The notes under the pieces: generated by a model
Database searches by the model: none
What the model was told of the DNA's origin: nothing
Seen by the model: only the letters and a program-made list of their open reading frames with translations
Position numbers and translations under genes: made by a program
Part shown: positions 55,766 through 64,000 of the stretch, piece by piece
How positions within the stretch are numbered: position 1 is the stretch's first letter
Layout of the letters: each line of letters opens with the position of its first letter
Assembly: GCF_902167145.1 (NCBI RefSeq)
Contig: NC_050098.1
Location: 14,094,501-14,158,500, forward strand
Source: Zea mays
Lineage: Eukaryota; Streptophyta; Magnoliopsida; Poales; Poaceae
Length of the DNA: 64,000 nucleotides
Direction of reading: 5' to 3'

Positions 55766-56553
55766 ATTGTAGCATACATGTGTTTATGCCTTTGACCAAG
55801 TTCATTCTGCATTTTGTTGTTTATTGAGGTGCTCAAGTTGTACAAACACTCCCTGGACCTCACAAGTCCGTTGCAAAGTGATGCACATGTTTAGGGGGAG
55901 ATGTGTTACAACTTGACCCTTTGAGACTAACCATATGCTTGAGTTTGCTTGATTTAGTCTCGAAGGAGGATTGAAAGGGAAAAGGTGGACTTGGACCATG
56001 AAAGACTTCCACTGCACTCCGATGAGAGGGTAACTTATTCCAAGTCCATCTAATGAACTCTTATTGCCATTTGCTCTTAATTGGAGATTTTCGGTGAGGC
56101 AATGGGGTTCAAGGGCCAAAGTTGATCCCGTTTTGGTGGTTGATGCCAAAGGGGGAGAAAATAAAGGCCAAAGCAATAAATGGATCAGCTACCACTTGAG
56201 AGATTTTGAAAATAGTAGAATAGAGCTTTTTGTTTTGGTAAAACTCTCTTATTGTCTCTTTTGTCAAAAGTTGGCTTCTTGTGGGGAGAAGTAGTGATTA
56301 TGGGAAAAAGGGGGAGTTTTTGAAATCTTTGATCAATCTCTTTTGGAATGACTCTCTTTATGTTTCAACATGTGTGTTTGACTTAGAGATAGAGATTTGA
56401 GTTTGATTTACAAAAACAAACCAAGTGGTGGCAAAGGATGATCCATATATGCCAAAATTGAATAGAACTCAAATTTATTCTATTTGAAGTGATTTTGCAC
56501 TTGTTCTAGTTGCTTTATGTTGTGTTGGCATAAATCACCAAAAAGGGGGAGAT
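55766..56553 (+). other. Element E 3' non-coding region with multiple polypurine motifs
   Basis: TTAGGGGGAG (55891), AAAGGGGGAGAAA (56148), AAAAAGGGGGAG (about 56304) and AAAAAGGGGGAGAT (56539-56552) are spaced along it, the last adjoining the 3' LTR and acting as plus-strand primer. No env-like gene. Confidence 0.8.
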
Positions 56554-57798
56554 TGAAAGGGAAATGTGCCCTTGGGCCATTTCTAAGTATTTTGGTGATT
56601 GAGTGCAAACACAAGTGTTTAAATGTGAACTTATGCACATGGTTGAACAAAGTGCAAATCACAAGTAAAGGTATGTTTCTAAGTCTTAGTACATTGGTTT
56701 TGTGTACTAATATATTTGTCTAAGTGTTAGAAACAGAGAGAAGAAGAAAAGGAGAATGTTGGCTGTGTACAGCCAACAGGCTGTTTCGGTCTGGGGCACC
56801 GGACTGTCCGGTGGTGCACCGGACAGTGTCCGGTGCGCCAGGCTGCCTCGACCTGAAGACGCCGCTCTCGGGAATTTGCCGACGGCGTACGGCTAAAATT
56901 CACCGGACTGTCCGGTGTGCACCGGACTGTCCGGTGAGCCAACGGTCGGCCGAGCCAACGGTCGGCCGCGTAATCTGCGCGCGACACGTGGTCTGGCCAA
57001 CGGTCGGAAGGAGGCACCGGACTGTCCGGTGTGCACCGGACTGTCCGGTGCGCCAGATCTGCAACGGTCGGCAACGGTCGGCTGCGCCTGTTAAGGAAAG
57101 GAATCGGGCACCGGACAGTGTCCGGTGTGCACCGGACTGTCCGGTGCGCCCGACGACAGAAGGCAAGGATGGCCTTCCAGATTTGTCCTCAACGGCTCCT
57201 AGCTGCCTTGGGGCTATAAAAGGGACCCCTAGGCGCATGGAGGAGGACACCAAGCATTCCCTGAGCACTCTTGATCACTCACACATCAATCTTGCACACT
57301 TGTTCGACATTCTAGTGATTTGAGCTCCGTTCTAGTGTGCTAGTCTTTCGAGCTCAAGTCTGGGTCTTGTGTGTGCGTATTTGCTGTGATCTTTGTGTCG
57401 TGTGTGAGTTGCTAATCCCCCCTTTGATCCGTGATTCTTTGTGAACATCTTTTGTAAGGGCGAGAGGCTCCAAGCTGTGGAGATTCCTCGCAAACGGGAT
57501 TGAGAAAAGAAAAGCAAGAACACCGTGGTATTCAAGTTGATCATTGGATCACTTGAGAGGAGTTGAGTGCAACTCTCGTCCGTTGGGACGCCACAACGTG
57601 GAGTAGGCAAGTTTTGTACTTGGCCGAACCACGGGATAACCACTGTGTCATCTCTGTGATTGAATTCTTGTGGTTATTGTGTTTTGACTTCCTTCTAGCC
57701 ACTTGGCATAAAATGTGCTAACACTTAACCAAAGTTTTGTGGCTATAAGTTAAAGTTTTACAGGATCACCTATTCACCCCCCCCTCTAGGTGCTCTCA
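56554..57798 (+). repeat. Element E 3' LTR
   Basis: 1245 bp. Apart from the 19-bp unit near 57031-57049 and a C-run of 8, I saw only two substitutions relative to the 5' LTR (near 56757 and 57713). Confidence 0.94.
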
Positions 57799-57803
57799 GT
57801 TAC

Positions 57804-60800
57804 CCCTTTTATCCATTATCACATGAAGATTGATTTGGGCAAAGTATACCACACTTGGAATTCTAGGTCCTAAGCAAGTGTAATCCACTTTGGATGTCAT
57901 GCCCTAGCTTATCATGCACATCTAAGTGGGGATCTCCCAAAACCCTAGAACAAAACCCCCATATGCAATTATAACCCTAATTGAAGCCATGATCAAAAGA
58001 TCATGTAAACATCATGATCATGGTTTGGGCCAAATATAAAAGTTGTAACATACTTAATAACCTACAATTAATAATAAGGAAGTACCCAAAAAAAAGTTTT
58101 CAGAAAAGTCCTAAAAAGATCCCCAAAGGTTGAACACAAGGGAGAAATTCAGATTTTGCCTAAGTCAAAAATCAACCCTTGAGCAAAGATCCCACTTGTT
58201 CACCTTGATCCCCTCTTCAAAACCTGTCGACCTAATGGACAAAGTGGCGCCAAATGAACCCTAGAATGCCCTGGAAAAGTTTGAACCCAAGCCAAAACCA
58301 TTTGACACGAGTTGGCACTGGTTTTGTCTCGGTTTGCACAGAGCAGACAGACAAGACTTGGCGCTACCATATCTCCTCAACCAGACCACATCTACTCTTG
58401 GAACTTACATGAACTAGGTAGCCCTAGGTGCGGGGAAGAGATCTCCCACGGGCGGTAGGGCAAGATTCGTACGCCTGGCCGCTCAGCAGAGCGAAGAACA
58501 CGGGCAGAAGCAACGCGCCACGTGTTCGACGCGCTCTGAGCTCGCCAGGGCACGCCCGCGCGCGCCCCGCGTGCCCGCGTCGCGCCAAACGGTTGAGCCG
58601 GCGCCCCGGCCGCGTCCGCGCCTATAAAACCCGCCCCAGCGCTCGGTTGCCGTCCCCATTGCTTCCTCCGTACCTCGCCGGACTCGCCCGAGCCAGCCAT
58701 TGCCTCCGGCGACCTCCCCGCAGCCCGCCAGTGCCGACCAAGAGCCACCGCCGTGGCCAACCCCTCTCCAGTCCCCCTCCGTTCGATTCAAGCCCCCAGA
58801 TAGCTTCCTGGTGAGACCGTGAGCCTTGCTCAAGCTTGAACCGAGGGCCCGCGTCACCGGAGAAGCCAAATCGCGCTCACCGGAGTTCAAGAACTCACCG
58901 GCGCACGTGGACCGGGTAAAACCCTTCACCATTTCCCGATTCGTTGCGCGCATGGCCTCTGTGTCACCCCGTGAAGCTCCTCGTGCCCATTAATTGAACT
59001 CTCCCGCCGTGGTTTGGCCGGAGCAGGCGCCGCCGTCGATCCCCGTCGCCTGTGTTCGTGGCCAGGGGAGCTCCGACCACCTCTGACGCCGACCCGCACA
59101 TCGACGTGACCGTCGCGACCTCCTGAACATCGCCGACCACCTCGCCGGACCTCCCTCGCCGCCGGTAAGCCGCGCCACCCTTTCCTTTTCCGCGGCTACT
59201 GTTTCAGTTGAGGGAGGGACTGCGGGTGAGAGGGAGAGAAAGTCAGGGGGTTAAGTGAAAAGTCAGAGACTCAAGTGAATAGTGGCGTAAGGGTAGATCT
59301 GCGAGGTTTGATTCGATTTAAACCCAGGGACCTCGGCGCAAACTGTTTTTCCAGAAAAACTTAATTAAAACCTGATTTAAATTCAAATAGAAACTTTAAA
59401 AACCCATAACTTCGGTTTGGTTTACCCAAATTTGGTCAAACTAATTTTGCCAGACTCTAAATAATGTAACCTGTCTAAGAAAAATATAAAACCCCATAAG
59501 TACTATAGAAAAATGTAAGGTCCTGATTTAATTACAGTTTAAACCAAAAGCTTAATATTAGCAAGAAAAATGGTTGTATTATTTAACTAAGGTTAGAAAA
59601 ATTTAGAGAAGTTATTATCTACCTACTGACCTAGTTAAAAATGTTAAACACCTCTGTCCACTACATTAGGATAGATTTTACCCCTTATTCTATAATATGT
59701 TTAAGATTAAGAAAAATAGGAAATGTGACATAAATAAGGAACCAGAGGGCACCCCTATTTTTGTTGAGATACTTATTCAATGTAGTTCACTGGAAAAATA
59801 TATCATACCCTATTGTAGTGTAAAATAAGAAAGCTATCTTTTAATTCAATAAAACAAGAATAACTTAGAAAAACCCTACAAAAATAACCCTAAGGTGAAA
59901 CCTCCCCAAACCTTAGGATAACTAATGTTTTGATAATAAGAACTTAGGAAAAATAAGAAATCTGCTGTTTGACATTTTTCAAATAATAATGTAGTAGAAA
60001 GTGCCTTTTTGACATTAAACTTGAGAAAATCATAACTAAATAACCACCCCTTAGTTTCCTATGATTTTTAGCACAAAGACCTATTATTACCAGAGGATGC
60101 CAACAAAAATAACCTTTAGGTCAGAACCTACCCCTAACTAAGAGGTGTAGTGTGAAGTGGCCCATTTTGCCTAACTTTTGTTATTTTTGTTTAAAGCCTA
60201 ACTTTTATACTTTAAGTCTCAAATTCTTAAAACAAGCTAGAATAGCCAGTGATAACCCACTGGAATTTTTACAGAATTTTTGGAAATTTTTAAAAACCCT
60301 GTTGTAGTTCAAACCTACCCTAGAAACCCTAAATGGAAATTAAGGAAAGGAAAATGAATAATGGAAATTTATGTCATCTTAAGACCTTTGTAAATTGTCC
60401 ACTGAAATCTATAAAGACAACACCAATCCACTATAATAATCTAAAATAAAACCTAATCTTAAAAGGTAATAAGTCTATATCTATGTATACCACTGGAAGC
60501 CCAGCGTGACTAAGAAAACCCTAAATTACTTCTTAACTTAGTTTCTTTAGCTTATTGTTCTTAAATCCTGCATAATCATGACATACATGTTCATTGCATT
60601 TCGATAGACTGTAATCTTGCTGACGGAGAGTACATCCTCGTGCAGGAGCAAGGAGCTGCTCAGGAGGTAGCCCCAGATCCAGCACCCGAGCCTGCACTAG
60701 AGGACCTGCCTGCCACTGCTTTGGAAGGCAAGCCCCGGTTTTATGCATAACCTGTTATTATACTATTTTACTTCACTTAATGCTTGTAGGATTGATTGTG

Positions 60801-62140
60801 CACTTAAGTGTAGGAATTGTTTGAAACCCTAGTTGCATGATCTCAGGAGTCCCATTGAGATGAATACTAGTATGATAGGTCGAGTAGTTGCTTTATTTAA
60901 TTAGGATCTCGGTAGAAGACGAGTGATTTTTCTATCACTCGCGCGAGATCAGGGAATTGATTGTACCCACTTTCACATTATCATGATACTGGTTGATGGA
61001 CAACAATCCATGGGGATTGGTTGTCTACGAGATGAAAATTGAATAAGGATTAAGGTGTGGTACCGTGTGTCAAGCGTTTGAACGTACTAAACACATACCG
61101 AGAAATATGGTAAATCGGTAAGCCTAGTACCTGATTGAACCTGACAGTAGACTTTGCCCCTCACGCGACCTGAGACGAGGTCTCCCATTCCGGTTATGGT
61201 GGGTACAAGTGCGGTCACTGCATGACGGCCAGTCGGGGTCAGTGAGGCATTGTACGCCAAGGCGGTGAGCCCTGTTCTGCTGACGGGGAATCGATGGGGA
61301 CGGTTGATGTGTGTGGGGACGGAGTGCCCCTGCATGTCGTGTGTTTAGGTTTACCTTGCAAGGATAAAAACTCGATTCGAATCGTCTGCTTCTCGCAGTT
61401 AATGAGACTGCTTGATCCATGCTGCTACATTGAGTAATAAGTGGAAATATGATGAGTTGAGATAAGATGTTGATTGTTAATAATGCTTGCTACCATGTAT
61501 GAGTAGATAGTTCACTTTTAGCCTTAAGAGAGTCACACTTAACTTGACTAAGTTAAAATCTTGATTTAGAAACTCAGCTAGTGCTTTTGGCAACCAAACC
61601 CCACAGCCAAACAGCTGCATGTCTAGAGGTAGAGGAGTAGACTCCTCACACCGGGTAAGTCTAGCTGAGTATTAGTATACTCAGCCTTGCTTGTGGCATA
61701 ATTTTTTTACAGGTTCTCTGGAGGAGATGGTTGCTGGGATAACTTGGCCGTCCACCTTGCCACCGGGTTGGACTGTTGAGTGGGACCCTGCCTCGGCTGA
61801 GGAGGAGCATGAGGAGTGATCGGACGGGCTTCCCCATCTCTCTGTTTAATTACCGTTAGTTTTATTCCGCTGCACTTCGAACAATGATGGTTACTTTTGC
61901 AAAAACTCCGATGATGATGATGGTGATGTAATAATTTAACATTGTGACATGTATGGTTTTATGCTTTATTGTATTTGCTCTGTGACTCACCTTCGAGTGA
62001 GATTGTGGTACTTGATCCTGTCAGTGGCCGTGTCGGACTAGATCCGAGGGATTGACGGGTTATTCCCATTTAAGTGTGGTCTAGCCTCTGAGGCGGGATT
62101 TGGGCACTTAAGTTGGAATAATTCGGGCAGTTCCGCCACA
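57804..62140 (+). repeat. Element D 5' LTR, main part
   Basis: This 4.3-kb LTR has an AT-rich front, a GC-rich promoter zone (about 58420-59180), a long AT-rich middle and a 3' section ending CCGCCACA. No protein domain was recognised in it. Short open frames near 58400-58950 follow the GC-rich composition and are not supported as genes. Confidence 0.75.
58621..58630 (+). promoter_or_regulatory. TATA box of element D LTR
   Basis: CCTATAAAAC lies in a GC-rich block with C/T-rich sequence downstream, a plausible core promoter. It would leave a very long R/U5 and leader. Confidence 0.55.
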
Positions 62141-62142
62141 GC

Positions 62143-62154
62143 TGGTATCGGAGC
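62143..62154 (+). other. Element D primer-binding site
   Basis: TGGTATCGGAGC, two bases after the LTR end, is complementary to initiator-Met tRNA with one mismatch. This tRNA is also used by many chromovirus-type gypsy elements. Confidence 0.8.
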
Positions 62155-62563
62155 TTGTACCACCACAGAGGAATCAATAAAATGTAAATACCATCAATTT
62201 TTCTAAAATAAAATTTGATAGAAACAAGGTTGGATAGATAGTAGGACGAGCAGGATAGACCTAGGACGTGAAGCCTTAGGTTAATAGAAGGGTAGCTAGG
62301 TGGCTAAATAACTAGGCCCTACAGGCCACTTTTACAGGATGGGAGTTCCTCCCTATTCCTTTTATCTTGTGGTGAGGTCGTTCAGGACGAGCATGCATGC
62401 ATTCATAATTAAGCAAATGAATAACTGAGTAAAGGACTTAAAAACAAGATAACAACCAACTAGGTCCCTAGTGCCTTTTTACTTAACTAGAGAAGGGCTG
62501 AGTTTATTTTTCCTTGTTCTTTTTATAATTCTTTTTCTTTTACTTACGCTTAACCGTACACAG
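62155..62563 (+). other. Element D leader before ORF0
   Basis: No gene. It ends in T-rich sequence then TACACAG directly before the ORF0 ATG, an acceptor-like arrangement. Confidence 0.5.
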
Positions 62564-63433
62564 ATGACTTCCCATGGATCCTCCGATGACGAAAATGCAC
62601 TGACCCACACTGACGGACTTGCACGAGAGGGCTTTCCCCGCATTCTGTGGGAGGTACTTCAGGGGGCTGGATACACGACACCCCCTCAGTACGCGGTGCA
62701 GCAGTTCGAGAAGCACCAAGTGCCCCGCTGTAGGGTGAGGATGACTTTGGAGCCTCATCCCCTGCAGCCAGGCTGGCGCTCCTTGGACTCCGAGTCTTTC
62801 GGGTACCAGGCAGAGGACACGATTGAGGCGATCGCTCTGCATGGATTGACTACCTTCTGCGGATTCCATCCCTTGGAGCTGGCTACCCACCCCATTGGCT
62901 TGTTCCCCGCTGAGAAGGAGGACGACCCAATGTGGAAGGATCGGGTGGAGCATGCCAAGGACATCTGGGCCATCTACCCAGGACAGACTGCGCACTTGAC
63001 AGTCCGGTGCATGAATGCTCTGTACCGACTGCAAGTGATGCGCGGTGAGGCAATGTCCCATCTGATGGCACTGCTGGAGGCAACAAAGATCACGCTGGAT
63101 GACAGAGAGGAGCTCGTGGTTGACCTATCTCAGGAAATGGTGGAGAAGGACTTGCAGGTGGAGCAGCTATCCACCGATATTCAGGAATTGGAGGAGCTGG
63201 TGGGCACCAGGGAGAACACCATTGAGGTTCTCGAGGATCAGCTCCTTAACACTCAGCAGCAGCTTGCTGAGGCTAACGAGCACCTGGACATGCATCACCA
63301 GGAGATCCAGGACCAGGAGGACAACGAGGACGTCGACATTGAGGGAGGAGATGAGCCTGCCTCCAGTGTGGACACCGCTGGCTCGGGAAGACCACCTTCC
63401 CCCGAGTCAAGTGTTGCTTCGTTCGCTCACTAG
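62564..63433 (+). CDS. Element D extra ORF upstream of gag (coiled-coil protein)
   Basis: 289 residues from ATG 62564. The frame is open further upstream, but that part lies in T-rich leader, and this is the first ATG with normal coding composition after it. Residues about 25-190 look globular (L-W-E-V-L-Q-G-A-G-Y near residue 28, G-L-T-T-F-C-G-F-H-P-L). Residues about 190-265 form a coiled coil rich in Glu/Gln/Leu, and the C-terminus is acidic and Ser/Pro-rich. I recognise no enzyme domain. Comparable extra ORFs occur between LTR and gag in some large maize gypsy families; function unknown. A 307-bp gap separates it from gag. Confidence 0.65.
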   Translation: MTSHGSSDDENALTHTDGLAREGFPRILWEVLQGAGYTTPPQYAVQQFEKHQVPRCRVRMTLEPHPLQPGWRSLDSESFGYQAEDTIEAIALHGLTTFCGFHPLELATHPIGLFPAEKEDDPMWKDRVEHAKDIWAIYPGQTAHLTVRCMNALYRLQVMRGEAMSHLMALLEATKITLDDREELVVDLSQEMVEKDLQVEQLSTDIQELEELVGTRENTIEVLEDQLLNTQQQLAEANEHLDMHHQEIQDQEDNEDVDIEGGDEPASSVDTAGSGRPPSPESSVASFAH

Positions 63434-63740
63434 GTGTCCAGGGTAGGCTTAGAAGTTGGGCAGTCGGACTCCTCGCAGCTAGCTTAGCTTTTGCACCCTT
63501 GGGGGTACTAGGCTAGGTAGAGTTGAGTCATTTTGGAACAATATTGATGTAACCGTGTTAAACTCTCTTGGGAACTTGTTTGATGGATGCTATTATCAGT
63601 TTAAATTTGGAAGGAAAAATTTATGCCTCTTTAAACTCCCTTTTGTTGAAGTCAGAGCCTATCATGCTGTTTTAACTTTTTCCCCGTGATGAAATCTTGA
63701 AATTGGAACTGTGGTGTTAAGTAAGTATGTGGTTTTTCAG

Positions 63741-64000
63741 ATGGCCGGAAGGCAGCGTCGTGGCCAGAACGAGCGCGTTCCTCCACCGCCACCACCACCT
63801 CCCACTCTGCAGGAGCTCATGGCTCAGCAGAATGAGATTCTGAGGCAGCTGGCTCAACGTCAGCCACCACCCCAGCATTATGGTGGTGGAGACCACCAGC
63901 GTCACCCCGCGGCGGCCACCTATCAGGAATTCCTCAGCACCCAGCCTCCACTGTTCACAAGGGCGAAAGACCCACTTGACGCAGATGTATGGCTGCGAGT
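63741..64000 (+). CDS. gag: Element D gag, partial
   Basis: Begins M-A-G-R-Q-R-R-G, a basic start, then a run of Pro, L-Q-E-L-M-A-Q-Q-N-E-I-L-R-Q-L, and F-L-S-T-Q-P-P-L-F-T-R-A-K-D-P-L-D-A-D. The last motif is the start of the retrotransposon gag domain of Del/Tekay-type gypsy elements. The frame runs off the window. The ATG follows TGGTTTTTCAG directly, with GTAAGTATG just upstream, so a spliced leader is possible. Confidence 0.8.
   Translation, partial: MAGRQRRGQNERVPPPPPPPPTLQELMAQQNEILRQLAQRQPPPQHYGGGDHQRHPAAATYQEFLSTQPPLFTRAKDPLDADVWLR

Larger units (their letters stand above)
48883..57798 (+). mobile_element. Element E: complete young Sirevirus (Opie/Ji-like copia)
   Basis: The 8916-bp element is flanked by GTTAC (48878-48882 and 57799-57803). 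LTRs are 48883-50113 (1231 bp) and 56554-57798 (1245 bp). By eye they differ by two substitutions, one 19-bp palindrome-repeat unit and five C in a C-run. Two in about 1226 bp is 0.16%, an insertion of well under 0.1 million years at 1.3e-8 per site per year. Gag and pol frames are uninterrupted, so this copy could be autonomous. Confidence 0.95.
48838..64000 (+). mobile_element. Element D: Ty3/gypsy element with ~4.38-kb LTR, partial
   Basis: The 5' LTR starts TGTAACACCCC at 48838, is interrupted after 45 bp by element E, resumes at 57804 and ends CCACA at 62140. Without E and one duplication copy it measures about 4382 bp. A primer-binding site, an extra ORF and the start of gag follow. Very long LTRs of this kind occur in maize gypsy families such as Flip, Gyma and Doke, but I cannot tell which this is. 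Pol and the 3' LTR are right of the window. Bases 48833-48837 (CACAG) would be the left target duplication. Confidence 0.8.

Noticed and set aside
58392..58953. Possible gene in the GC-rich part of the element D LTR
   Set aside because: Overlapping frames on both strands, no domain, and the region has a core-promoter layout.
1..64000. A new defence, toxin or biosynthetic system
   Set aside because: No gene cluster of that type is seen; apart from annexin and GET4 all recognisable coding sequence belongs to transposable elements or captured gene fragments.

Overview
The window looks like nuclear DNA of maize (Zea mays or a close Zea relative). Long terminal repeat (LTR) retrotransposons of maize type (Sirevirus/Opie-Ji-like, Grande-like gypsy, a gypsy element with a giant LTR) are nested in one another, with a Helitron end and LINE debris around two ordinary plant genes. 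The LTRs carry the CACCGGACTGTCCGGTG-type palindromes known from maize Sireviruses. All comparisons here were made by eye.

Left stack (1-27374). A minus-strand Sirevirus-like element (A), cut by the left window edge, is interrupted in its gag by a plus-strand Sirevirus (B, 2540-25898, duplication AATCT). B is interrupted between its primer-binding site and gag by a 14.4-kb Grande-like gypsy element (C, 3831-18222, duplication CTAAC). C carries gag-protease, a broken pol, two tandem arrays, and an antisense spliced gene plus a second antisense ORF between pol and the 3' LTR.

Gene fragments and gene space (27375-48439). Three fragments of unrelated genes, all on the plus strand (SIEL/Integrator-4-like, SETD6-like SET domain, MSP domain), precede a Helitron-type 3' end at 29390. 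A solo LTR with a perfect duplication follows (29819-31164). Then come an intact five-exon annexin gene (32723-34296, plus) and, convergent to it, a GET4 gene (35538-47745, minus). Eleven GET4 exons were joined in one continuous frame. Intron 9 of GET4 holds 5.5 kb of LINE and copia fragments, and intron 2 holds copia remnants.

Right stack (48440-64000). Four insertions are nested: a Sirevirus LTR piece, an oppositely oriented LTR piece, a gypsy element with an LTR of about 4.38 kb (D), and, 45 bp inside the D LTR, a complete young Sirevirus (E, 48883-57798, duplication GTTAC). The gag and pol frames of E are uninterrupted. The window ends in the gag of D, just after an extra upstream ORF.

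I saw no bacterial genes, CRISPR array or rRNA/tRNA gene. The least routine items are the intron-containing antisense gene of element C with its flanking arrays (one with covarying hairpins), the acceptor-like gag-pol junction of the Sireviruses, and the Helitron with captured fragments.
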